Positions 30,407-36,425 of a stretch of 36,425 nucleotides of DNA are shown piece by piece. Both the position numbers and the translations under genes were made by a program. Origin of the DNA: a virus; the IMG/VR virus record IMGVR_UViG_3300028399_000018, positions 1 to 36,425 of that record; one strand, 5' to 3'. Position 1 is the stretch's first letter. Each line of letters starts with the position of its first letter. The notes under the pieces are model-generated. The model did not search any database. It saw only the letters and a program-made list of their open reading frames with translations, and was not told the DNA's origin.

Positions 30407-30561
30407 AGCTGGCGGGCATCGAGGTTGGTGTGACGTGTGGCAAGACCGACATGATGCTGTTGCTGCCGGCAGTGTTGTTCGGTCGCGATGGCTGGACCAG
30501 GCGCAACGGCATCTGGCTGTGTTTTTTAAACTACAACATAGGGGTGTGGATAAGATGGTAA
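30403..30561 (+). CDS. Short membrane-associated protein (52 aa)
   Basis: The ATG overlaps the HTH stop (ATGA). The frame starts MKLAGIEVGVTCGKTD and then a hydrophobic run MMLLLPAVLFGRDGW. It starts like a small P-loop (GVTCGKTD) but is too short for an NTPase. It overlaps the next gene by 7 bases. Weak evidence. Confidence 0.35.
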   Translation: MKLAGIEVGVTCGKTDMMLLLPAVLFGRDGWTRRNGIWLCFLNYNIGVWIRW

Positions 30562-30860
30562 CGACACTATTGTTATTCGCTGCAGCCGCGCAGCCGCAAC
30601 TGCAGCACACGAAGTTTAACGTCTATGACGCGCAGATCACCTTCCTGGAGCGCTGCGGCAAGCGCTACCAGGCAATCGTCAGGTTCCGCGGCAAGACGCA
30701 CAAAGTCTACTATACCGGCTATGACAAGGGCAAGCTGATCCTGCGCACCACGCCTGCCGGTGCTGCAGCGGTGTATTGGATGACTGAGAACTGTGAGAAG
30801 CGCGCAGCGTGCAAGATCGTTACGGTTGAACACCCATGCAAGCGGGGTAAGCGCCGATGA
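30555..30860 (+). CDS. Small basic protein with signal-like N-terminus (101 aa)
   Basis: The protein begins MVTTLLLFAAAAQPQ, which resembles a short signal or anchor, followed by a basic beta-rich part with four cysteines (ERCGK, NCEKRAACK, HPCKRG). It overlaps the nuclease gene by four bases. Function unknown; translation is likely coupled. Confidence 0.45.
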   Translation: MVTTLLLFAAAAQPQLQHTKFNVYDAQITFLERCGKRYQAIVRFRGKTHKVYYTGYDKGKLILRTTPAGAAAVYWMTENCEKRAACKIVTVEHPCKRGKRR

Positions 30861-31516
30861 AATATCAGATGTCTTATTCGCGTTTTGAGGCGTTTGACGC
30901 ATGCCGGTTTCGTTTTAAATTATCAGTTATCGACAAGATCAAGCAGAAGCCGTCTTTCATCATGCAAAAAGGCATCGACCTGCATCAGAAGCTGGAATAC
31001 GCAATCAAGGGTGGCGTCGCGTCATTGCCCGATGAGTTTAAAATGATACTGCCTGCCATCGAGGTCGCGATCGAGCAGGAGGCGGAAGCGGAAGTCGACT
31101 TGTCGATTACCAAACGTTTCGAACCGACGACGTTTAACGATTGGAACGGCGTATGGATTCGTGGCCGGGCCGATGTGATCTATGGGGTCGGTAAGTCACT
31201 TGTAATCGTCGATTACAAGAGCGGCAATTACTACGACAAGCACATTGATCAAATGGCGATGATGGCGATGCTCGCGTTTTGTCATTACGACACTAACCGC
31301 ATCGATACGCAGGTGTGGTCGGGTAAAGTCGGTGTGGTCAGTACCGGCAGCTACACCAGGCGCAAGGATTTCATCAAGCTTAAAAACAAGTGGCTCGCAA
31401 AATACAACGAGGTTGCGCGCGCGAAGAAGTTCGACAAGAACCCGCAGGCTTGCAAGTACTGCCCGTATCATGTCAGCAACGATGGTCCGTGTAAGGGAGG
31501 TGAGGACGATGGCTGA
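30857..31516 (+). CDS. Cas4/RecB-type PD-(D/E)XK nuclease with Fe-S cysteines
   Basis: The 219-residue protein contains H43, D106, D119 and K121 (GRADVI… LVIVDYKSG), the catalytic set of the PDDEXK_1 family, plus Q132. Four cysteines, C16 near the N-terminus and C199, C202 and C212 near the end, fit an Fe-S staple like that of Cas4 and AddB. It probably trims DNA ends in recombination or replication. It lies in a run of DNA enzymes (next: small protein, VRR-NUC, SNF2). Confidence 0.85.
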   Translation: MKYQMSYSRFEAFDACRFRFKLSVIDKIKQKPSFIMQKGIDLHQKLEYAIKGGVASLPDEFKMILPAIEVAIEQEAEAEVDLSITKRFEPTTFNDWNGVWIRGRADVIYGVGKSLVIVDYKSGNYYDKHIDQMAMMAMLAFCHYDTNRIDTQVWSGKVGVVSTGSYTRRKDFIKLKNKWLAKYNEVARAKKFDKNPQACKYCPYHVSNDGPCKGGEDDG

Positions 31517-31847
31517 ATTGCGCATTCTCGAAAAATCCGAGCAGCTCGGCAACCCGTACAGCCACCAGTACATTTACGATCTGCGCAGCAAGAGCAACTG
31601 GTACAGTCTGGTTCGCCGCAACCCAGGCGGGCTGCTGATCGTCGACTCTGTTTTTAAAATCAAGCGGCACGATGTCGTGCTGCTCGACACGGGCAAACGC
31701 GACGCGGTTCTGCAGGTCGTTGGCGTGCGCCAGGTGCTCAAACGTGCAGGACGCGGCGAGATGGGGCGCTACGAACTGCGTACGCAGCGCAACCAGTTAT
31801 CGCGTACGCTGGCGTGGGTCTATCAAACAAAGGGGATCCGGTTGTGA
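31509..31847 (+). CDS. Small protein between two nucleases (112 aa)
   Basis: ATG 31509 has GTGAGG upstream and overlaps the nuclease end by 8 bases. The protein is basic, beta-rich at the start (VDSVFKIKRHDVVLLDTGKRDAVLQVVGV) and ends with Arg-rich helices. Function unknown, probably DNA-associated given context. Confidence 0.5.
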   Translation: MAELRILEKSEQLGNPYSHQYIYDLRSKSNWYSLVRRNPGGLLIVDSVFKIKRHDVVLLDTGKRDAVLQVVGVRQVLKRAGRGEMGRYELRTQRNQLSRTLAWVYQTKGIRL

Positions 31848-32134
31848 AAGAAACTGATATCACACAAGATTTTGCTACGTACGTAGACCACAATCTACCG
31901 CAGGCGATGGTGGCTAAAATCGATCAGCAGGGCTGGCCTGACAGACTCATCTTTCTTCCGAGCGGACGGGCGATATTCATTGAATTTAAAAAGCCAGGCA
32001 CTGGCAGGCTGTCAGACTATCAACGCTATATTATTAGACGTCTCACTGCTAACGGTGGCGAGGTCCATGTTGTAGATAACGATAAAGAGGCCTGTCACAT
32101 CGTCGAGCACGCGCTCAGGGAGGCGCGCAAGTGA
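31844..32134 (+). CDS. VRR-NUC domain nuclease (96 aa)
   Basis: The GTG start at 31844 overlaps the upstream stop and has AGGGG upstream. The protein shows the VRR-NUC core: PDRLIFLPSGRAIFIEFKK with D33, E47 and K49, then a Q60 in the following helix. Phage VRR-NUC proteins typically cleave branched DNA. Its gene is directly joined to that of a SNF2-type helicase (overlap 4 bases), a common pairing in phages. Confidence 0.9.
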   Translation: MKETDITQDFATYVDHNLPQAMVAKIDQQGWPDRLIFLPSGRAIFIEFKKPGTGRLSDYQRYIIRRLTANGGEVHVVDNDKEACHIVEHALREARK

Positions 32135-33777
32135 GGTACGTACCGAAGGCGCATCACAGCCAGGCAATTGAATTTATCGTAGACAACCCGGCAGTGGCTT
32201 GTTTTATGGTACCGGGTATTGGCAAGACCGGTATTGTCCTGCACGCTTTTAAATATTTAAAAGAGGCAGGTGAGGTCGAGCGTTTGTTGGTCGCAGCGCC
32301 AAGCAAGGTGATCAGTTGGCGTGTGTGGCAAGACGAGGTCGAGAAGTGGGAGCTGCCGTTTACAATCGGTCTGGCCGGTAAAGGCAAGTACGACATCATG
32401 CTGATGTCGATCGACGGGTTTGACAAGTACTGCAAAAAGCGCAAGACACGCAAAGGCAAGATTGTTATTGCCGGCATCGAGGCCGACAAGCTGCGTGCGC
32501 TCAATTGCGATATGTTGTGTCTGGACGAATCGTCGAAAATTAAAAACTACACGGCACAGCGCACTAATTTCTTCATCAAAGCGGCCCCGCTTTTTAAACG
32601 CCGCGTCATCCTCTCTGGCACGCCAGTACCGCGTAATTATCAAGACCTGTTCAGCCAATACAAGTTCCTGGACGGCGGCAAGACGCTGGGCGTCTACATT
32701 ACACAGTACCGCAACGCGTATTTCTATCCGTGCGGCTACAAGCTGCACGACTACAAATTAAAAGACGATGCCGACAAACAGATCGCGCAGGCGGTCAGCC
32801 ACATGACGGTCAGCTTTGGCAACGAGTACCTGGACCTGCCGCCGCTGGTGCCGGTTGTACGGCGCTTCAATTTGCCGGTCAAAGCGCGCGCGGAATTTAA
32901 AACACTCGACAAAAAACGATTGCTGATTCGCGACGATCAGCTGATCGTGCCCAAAAACGCCGCGGCCAGGATCATGAAACTGATGCAGGTGGCAACGGGT
33001 CAGTGCTACGGGCGTGACGTCGATGACAACGGGCTGCCGTTGCCGGGCGAGTCGATTTTAAAATTTCATAGCGAGAAAGAGAGCCTGCTCAAGGAGCTGG
33101 TCGATGAGCTGCAGGGCGCGCAGTTGGTCGTTGCCTACAATTTTGGTCATGAGCTGACAGCGATCGAAAAAGTGCTGAAGGGCGTCGACTACGGTGTGCT
33201 GAACGCAGCAACGACTAATGCACAAGAGCGCAGGCTGTACGATAAGTGGCAGTCTGGACAGCTGCAAGTGCTGATCGGCCATATTGTCTCAATAGGCTAT
33301 GGCCTCAACTTGCAGTCATCTGGATGCTGTAATATTTTAATCTACAGCCTTGGTTACAACCTCGAGACGATCTACCAGTGCGTACGGCGCGTGTGGCGGA
33401 CAGGGCAGGACCAACACACCTTTGTCTATTATTTTGTCGCTAACGATACGCTGGACGACCTGATTCTCGAGACGCTTTTGAAGAAGGACATCGCGCAGGA
33501 AGAGTTCATGAAGTCGTTCAGCACGCAGGATGAAACAGTTGGTATCGAGACAGTACGCGCGTTCTTAGAGTGCTACGGCCTTGACCTGGCGACATTCAGC
33601 CGCGACACATTGCTGCGGATGCTGTCAGAACCTGGTCGCGAGACAGTCAGGGCCTGGCGTGATCTGACCGGTGTTGAGTTTAATCCCGGGTTTTACAGAT
33701 CGGTTGGATTGTTCAAGAGCAACACCGGGTTGTTAACAGTTGTTGATGACGAGTTGTTTTTAAAATGCTTTGAGTAG
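32131..33777 (+). CDS. SNF2-family DNA helicase/translocase
   Basis: The 548-residue protein has Walker A MVPGIGKTG (K32), Walker B MLCLDESSK (D132-E133, DESS rather than DEAH), motif III LSGTPVPRN (161-169) and a C-terminal motif VI QCVRRVWRTGQDQ. The N-terminal QxI-like patch (HHSQAIEF) binds adenine in the family. Likely works with the VRR-NUC nuclease on replication forks or recombination intermediates. No nuclease domain of its own. Confidence 0.85.
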   Translation: MRYVPKAHHSQAIEFIVDNPAVACFMVPGIGKTGIVLHAFKYLKEAGEVERLLVAAPSKVISWRVWQDEVEKWELPFTIGLAGKGKYDIMLMSIDGFDKYCKKRKTRKGKIVIAGIEADKLRALNCDMLCLDESSKIKNYTAQRTNFFIKAAPLFKRRVILSGTPVPRNYQDLFSQYKFLDGGKTLGVYITQYRNAYFYPCGYKLHDYKLKDDADKQIAQAVSHMTVSFGNEYLDLPPLVPVVRRFNLPVKARAEFKTLDKKRLLIRDDQLIVPKNAAARIMKLMQVATGQCYGRDVDDNGLPLPGESILKFHSEKESLLKELVDELQGAQLVVAYNFGHELTAIEKVLKGVDYGVLNAATTNAQERRLYDKWQSGQLQVLIGHIVSIGYGLNLQSSGCCNILIYSLGYNLETIYQCVRRVWRTGQDQHTFVYYFVANDTLDDLILETLLKKDIAQEEFMKSFSTQDETVGIETVRAFLECYGLDLATFSRDTLLRMLSEPGRETVRAWRDLTGVEFNPGFYRSVGLFKSNTGLLTVVDDELFLKCFE

Positions 33778-33785
33778 GAGACGCT

Positions 33786-34052
33786 GTGGAGTATCAAATT
33801 TTATTACGTCCTAATTGCAACCTGTGGGATCAGAGGATAGTGACCTGGCGTGTAATTTTGGAAGTGTACGACAATGATGAAGCATACAGACAAATAGTAC
33901 TATACGACCAGCTTACTGACAGGGAAACGGCTGAAGTAATAGCACGGTCAAAAAGTACCAAGGAGCTGGCAGAGCAGATATTGTCTTTTTTGAAAGAGCA
34001 CCGCCGGGTTTCAGATTTGATGAAAAACAAGAGCCGAGAGGAGCAGAGATGA
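33786..34052 (+). CDS. Small AT-rich-block protein (88 aa)
   Basis: The GTG start follows AGGAG. From here to 35193 the DNA is clearly AT-richer than the replication genes, and TTA/ATA codons rise. The protein is alpha/beta with a C-terminal charged helix. No family recognised. The overlap with the next gene is four bases. Confidence 0.5.
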   Translation: MEYQILLRPNCNLWDQRIVTWRVILEVYDNDEAYRQIVLYDQLTDRETAEVIARSKSTKELAEQILSFLKEHRRVSDLMKNKSREEQR

Positions 34053-34510
34053 AAATTTACAAGATCAATTTTAAGCACGAGGAGGCTGGTAAACGATCTG
34101 TTTACATTGCCATGGAAAGTTTGGATTTGTTGCACTATCTCGTTGAAAAGTTGCGTGGGGATGGAGAAAAGTTCGTAGACTTGCGCGTAGTGGACAAGAT
34201 ACTTTTAGACCCGATCATGCGAATCAACGAGAATATTCAGTACAGGCTGGTAGATTTATCTGTGCTGGACAAATTGAGGGTAGACGATATCAATGGAAAA
34301 AGAGTGTTTACAAGACGGATAGCAAACAAGTATCTAACGTTAACGCACTCTGAAGAAACCTTTCTAAACGATATGGAAAACCTTCAGATGTATATGGAGG
34401 GCGGTATTGAAGAAGCACGGCTTACAAACGATATACTCTATACTTTTTCCAACATAGAGTATGAAACCAATCATAGTTTATCGTTTAAAAAAGGAGACAA
34501 AGCACAATGA
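34049..34510 (+). CDS. Tandem paralogue A (153 aa), AT-rich block
   Basis: This and the next gene share pattern over most of their length: both start (K/N)IY…, have …DKILLDP / …DSILLDP near residue 50, …QYR(L/I)VxLxV…, …YLTLTHSEETF / …YITLSASKETL, and end in …DILYT / …HVLYT. They are probably an old tandem duplication. No known family. AT-rich composition suggests acquisition. Four-base overlap with the next gene. Confidence 0.6.
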   Translation: MKIYKINFKHEEAGKRSVYIAMESLDLLHYLVEKLRGDGEKFVDLRVVDKILLDPIMRINENIQYRLVDLSVLDKLRVDDINGKRVFTRRIANKYLTLTHSEETFLNDMENLQMYMEGGIEEARLTNDILYTFSNIEYETNHSLSFKKGDKAQ

Positions 34511-34911
34511 ATATTTACGAGGCACTACTGGTTAATGAAGAAGGTAGTTCGCGTGTAGTCTGCGTCGGTGCAGACAGGTTCTATCTTACCGAGTCTATTA
34601 TCGATACTATAAAAAACAGTGGAGAAACGTTGCGCAATATCAGTTTGGCGGACAGTATACTGCTCGATCCTGGCGATTATCGCTATCACACTAAACAGTA
34701 TAGAATTGTTGCGCTTGGTGTGTATGCCGGGTTGCTTGTAGATAAGCATCAAGACGCGCTGTATGCAAATTACAAAGACAATTATATAACATTGTCGGCG
34801 TCTAAAGAAACATTGCACGAAGACGTAAGAAACCTACAGGGTAAGGGCGGGGCGTATATTTACAAAGCTGCGTTGACGAAGCATGTGCTGTATACGCAAT
34901 ATAACATATAA
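34507..34911 (+). CDS. Tandem paralogue B (134 aa), AT-rich block
   Basis: The second copy of the pair. It is shorter, lacking the C-terminal extension of A. Shared blocks are listed under A. A good GGAG site lies upstream inside paralogue A's end. No catalytic residues are evident; the conserved LLDP and TLxxSxET blocks could be checked for structural likeness. Confidence 0.6.
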   Translation: MNIYEALLVNEEGSSRVVCVGADRFYLTESIIDTIKNSGETLRNISLADSILLDPGDYRYHTKQYRIVALGVYAGLLVDKHQDALYANYKDNYITLSASKETLHEDVRNLQGKGGAYIYKAALTKHVLYTQYNI

Positions 34912-34920
34912 GGAAAAATT

Positions 34921-35193
34921 ATGAACAACATCGATGATAAAGAAAAAGTAGATTTAAAAGAGATTGCAAACAGCTTGTCTAAAGCATTTAGAATACATCT
35001 TATTTCGCTTAAACTAGTATTTTTAATAGAAAGATTACAAAAAGAAAACAGGAATCTAATAAAAAGAATGGTCGAGCTAAAGCAGGACAACACGAAGTTG
35101 GAAAACACTGTTGCAGAGCTAAAAGCCGAAAACAGTTCGCTGCAGGCGGCAATAGACAAAAGCAAGTCGCCTACCAAGTCAGAACAGGCTTAG
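34921..35193 (+). CDS. Coiled-coil protein, last gene of early arm (90 aa)
   Basis: An N-terminal helix is followed by a leucine-zipper-like coiled coil (about 40-80). AAGGA lies five bases before the ATG. Its last 15 bases overlap the end of the convergent minus-strand membrane gene. Function unknown. Confidence 0.5.
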   Translation: MNNIDDKEKVDLKEIANSLSKAFRIHLISLKLVFLIERLQKENRNLIKRMVELKQDNTKLENTVAELKAENSSLQAAIDKSKSPTKSEQA

Positions 35194-35319
35194 CACCAGC
35201 AGCACTACAGCAAGCCAAAAGTACAGCACTTCCCTCGCCGCCTGCGACAACCAACCAAGCAGATAACGGTTGGTCCATGCGGCGGGGGTGTTTAGATAGT
35301 ACATAATTTTCTGGAGCAT
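35179..35319 (-). CDS. Small C-tail membrane protein after spanins (46 aa)
   Basis: I choose ATG 35319 because GAGGTGATCTT precedes it directly. The protein has a short polar N-terminus and ends in one membrane span (EVLYFWLAVVLLVLSLF). It is the last gene of the late arm on the circular map. It might be a holin partner or an auxiliary lysis protein. Confidence 0.5.
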   Translation of the reverse strand: MLQKIMYYLNTPAAWTNRYLLGWLSQAAREVLYFWLAVVLLVLSLF

Positions 35320-35323
35320 AAGA

Positions 35324-35620
35324 TCACCTCTTGTAGTATTTCCTACACAACACCACCTTGTCATTAGCACGCTTCAACGCACTACCGAGCCGGTTTGTAA
35401 AGCTTAGTAAGTCGCCAACGGTGGACCCGCGCCACGCCGGTACGGGTGTTGGTGTCACGCAGTAAGCCGGTGGTTTCTCTCTTACGACCTTTACCGTAGT
35501 TGTCCCGCAGGAACTTAATAATACCGGCAGGCAAACGAGTGCTAAGGGCTTTGCGTACCTGCTTACTTTTTCGCGCCAGCATCTTGATTGTTTCTGCTTG
35601 TTGCTCCAATTCTTTTTCAC
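35324..35620 (-). CDS. Rz1-like outer-membrane lipoprotein (o-spanin), nested in Rz
   Basis: The frame begins with GTG at 35620 (GAGG seven bases upstream) inside the Rz gene in another frame. The first 37 residues are basic and then hydrophobic, ending in a lipobox LLSSC with C38 as the lipid site. The mature part is Pro-rich (PPAYCVTPTPVPAW), typical of Rz1, and it extends past the Rz stop. Together with Rz it joins the two membranes for final lysis. The pairing of frames is a hallmark of embedded spanins. Its presence implies a Gram-negative host. Confidence 0.8.
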   Translation of the reverse strand: MKKNWSNKQKQSRCWREKVSRYAKPLALVCLPVLLSSCGTTTVKVVREKPPAYCVTPTPVPAWRGSTVGDLLSFTNRLGSALKRANDKVVLCRKYYKR

Positions 35621-35828
35621 GCTGCAACCTCTTCTCTTCAGACTCTTTAATCAATTCATTCAGCCTTTCGTTTCTTTCACGCTCCTGCTTGTAGGACTTC
35701 GCTAGAATCTCCGCCGACATCCGCAGCTCTGCATTCTGCTGCAGCAGATGTTTGATATACAGAGCACCCGCCACGATCACTGCAATCAAAATTAGATAGA
35801 ACTTCAGCTTCCCCAGTAGTGTTAGCAT
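35382..35828 (-). CDS. Rz-like inner-membrane spanin (148 aa)
   Basis: The complete copy of the i-spanin. One membrane span (about 8-25) is followed by a long charged coiled coil (about 30-100) and a basic C-terminus. ATG follows AGGTGA. It hosts the Rz1 gene in another frame. The first part of the gene differs from the left-end copy (variants near the start), then becomes identical. The two copies suggest different strain versions. Confidence 0.85.
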   Translation of the reverse strand: MLTLLGKLKFYLILIAVIVAGALYIKHLLQQNAELRMSAEILAKSYKQERERNERLNELIKESEEKRLQREKELEQQAETIKMLARKSKQVRKALSTRLPAGIIKFLRDNYGKGRKRETTGLLRDTNTRTGVARVHRWRLTKLYKPAR

Positions 35829-35835
35829 AAGTCAC

Positions 35836-36036
35836 CTATTCATCATTACTGCTCTCCACCTTGTTATCCGACACAACCTGCACAGTCCGCTTAATACCCC
35901 ACATACCTGCCGCCGCAGTTACAGCCATCATCCACGTTGTGCCGTCAATATATTTCAGGAATAGTGCGACAGTGGCAGTGATAAAGATACCTGCGCCAAA
36001 AAGATAGGTTCTGTTTTTGTCGTAGAATTCACGCAT
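35836..36036 (-). CDS. Holin-like small membrane protein (copy 2)
   Basis: This two-span, 66-residue protein is nearly the same as the left copy, with changes in the hairpin (GAG for GTA, T for A, VTAA for VGAA) and a different C-terminal tail. I choose ATG 36036 since it aligns with copy 1 and has AAGG upstream inside the release-factor-like gene. An upstream in-frame ATG at 36057 would add seven residues. Function as for copy 1. Confidence 0.6.
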   Translation of the reverse strand: MREFYDKNRTYLFGAGIFITATVALFLKYIDGTTWMMAVTAAAGMWGIKRTVQVVSDNKVESSNDE

Positions 36037-36388
36037 GAGCCTTTCTTCTCTCTTCAATCATTTTACTAATGTCCCTATCTATTACAACCTCTTTGTATGT
36101 CTGATGAAATCCTGAAAGGTGGTCCCTGACATCATTCCTTACAGCGTGATATGTCCTGATTACTTCTGAAGTCGTTCTGCGCTCTTTTTTAACTGCAAAA
36201 TGTGAGCGTATACGTGACTCAAGACGTTCTATCGCAACACGCTTGTTTTGCTCGCGTGATCTGCTTTCTGTGCCTTGTGCTTTTAACCCAGTCACAAGGC
36301 AAGTAACACGGCAACAGTTTGCGTGTTTGTTTCTGTGCTGACCGCCTTTTCCGGTTCCCGAAAACCACTCAATCTTTATGTCTTTCAT
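36029..36388 (-). CDS. GGQ-motif release-factor-like protein (119 aa)
   Basis: The protein carries the peptidyl-tRNA hydrolysis signature SGTGKGGQHRNK (GGQ at 15-17), followed by the family's CRVTCLVTGLKAQGTESRSREQNKRVAIERL segment and a helical tail (IRTYHAVRNDVRDHLSG) that resembles the end of RF1/RF2. The stop-codon recognition domain is absent, as in ribosome rescue factors like ArfB or PrfH-type proteins. It lies between a membrane-coil gene and the holin gene of the lysis cassette. A rescue or termination role is inferred. One residue is inserted before GGQ compared with the common GAGGQ. Confidence 0.75.
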   Translation of the reverse strand: MKDIKIEWFSGTGKGGQHRNKHANCCRVTCLVTGLKAQGTESRSREQNKRVAIERLESRIRSHFAVKKERRTTSEVIRTYHAVRNDVRDHLSGFHQTYKEVVIDRDISKMIEERRKAHA

Positions 36389-36425
36389 TTTACCCTTTTC
36401 AAAATATCATACAGAATACGTCGGT
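36385..36425 (-). CDS. End of second copy of membrane-coil gene, cut by window edge
   Basis: The last 13 codons (…RRILYDILKRVK, stop TGA) match the protein end of the gene at 570-827. The bases differ slightly and the stop is TGA instead of TAA. It is truncated by the window edge. It overlaps the release-factor-like start (ATGA). Confidence 0.8.
   Translation of the reverse strand, partial: RRILYDILKRVK

Larger units (their letters stand above)
35652..36425. repeat. Right copy of diverged terminal duplication (lysis region)
   Basis: This is 774 bases against 610 in the left copy. It carries a release-factor-like gene between the end of the membrane-coil gene and the holin-like gene and lacks the Cys-rich gene. 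Both differences sit at precise gene borders next to conserved ribosome-site segments. Confidence 0.9.

Noticed and set aside
30403-30430. P-loop NTPase from GVTCGKTD
   Set aside because: The protein is only 52 residues, so it cannot form the domain.
30857-31516. CRISPR Cas4
   Set aside because: The fold family is shared, but there are no other cas genes or repeats; a phage recombination nuclease fits better.
1-36425. tRNA genes
   Set aside because: No cloverleaf-like segments with conserved T-loop sequence were seen on either strand; a tRNA scan would confirm.

Overview
This window looks like a nearly complete genome of an uncultivated, lambda-like siphovirus (long non-contractile tail), about 35.65 kb plus a second, diverged copy of its first 610 bases at the far end. 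The host is probably a proteobacterium: strong AGGAGG ribosome sites, TATAGT/TATACT promoter cores, and two sites that fit the sigma-54 consensus. I see no integrase, partition genes, tRNAs or CRISPR array, so a virulent phage is likeliest, though a double-HTH regulator is present.

Layout. The left arm (19277 down to 1, minus strand) is a tightly packed late operon with many 1-8 nt stop/start overlaps: gpZ-like minor tail protein, small exported protein, TerS, TerL, gpW-like joiner, portal, protease-capsid fusion, decoration-type protein, small head protein, FII-like joiner, tail terminator, tail tube, gpG/gpGT tail chaperone with a visible -1 slippery site, tape measure, tail-tip proteins, tailspike, amidase, holin-like proteins, then Rz. 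Because base 1 is equivalent to base 35652, the lysis genes continue at the right end (Rz/Rz1 and a small membrane protein, 35828-35179). The right arm (19977-35193, plus strand) is the early/replication operon: primase-helicase, a GC-rich structured RNA segment, about a dozen small early genes, an SSB-like lysine-tailed protein, family A DNA polymerase with 3'-5' exonuclease, double-HTH regulator, Cas4/RecB-type Fe-S nuclease, VRR-NUC nuclease, SNF2 helicase, and an AT-rich block with two tandem paralogues. The arms diverge at 19278-19976, which holds two repeat families (GTATCG-type and GGTGGTTCTAAATTTT iterons), and converge with a 15-bp overlap at 35179-35193.

How it works together. The divergent region is the likely control and replication-origin region. 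Early genes make a self-contained replication and recombination set (primase-helicase, polymerase, possible mini-clamp, ssDNA binder, nucleases, helicase). Late genes build the particle using lambda-type logic: Nu1/A packaging, internal restart in the capsid gene, G/GT frameshift and nested spanins.

Most unusual points: about 70 copies of TTTAAA (about 9 expected by chance); a ~430-nt structured RNA with a pseudoknot and tandem sigma-54-like sites upstream; two non-identical versions of the lysis cassette at the two ends that differ by whole genes (a GGQ release-factor-like gene in one, a Cys-rich gene in the other); a gene with possible ring-nuclease affinity; a possible mini sliding clamp; and a repeated ribosome-site cassette in front of early genes.
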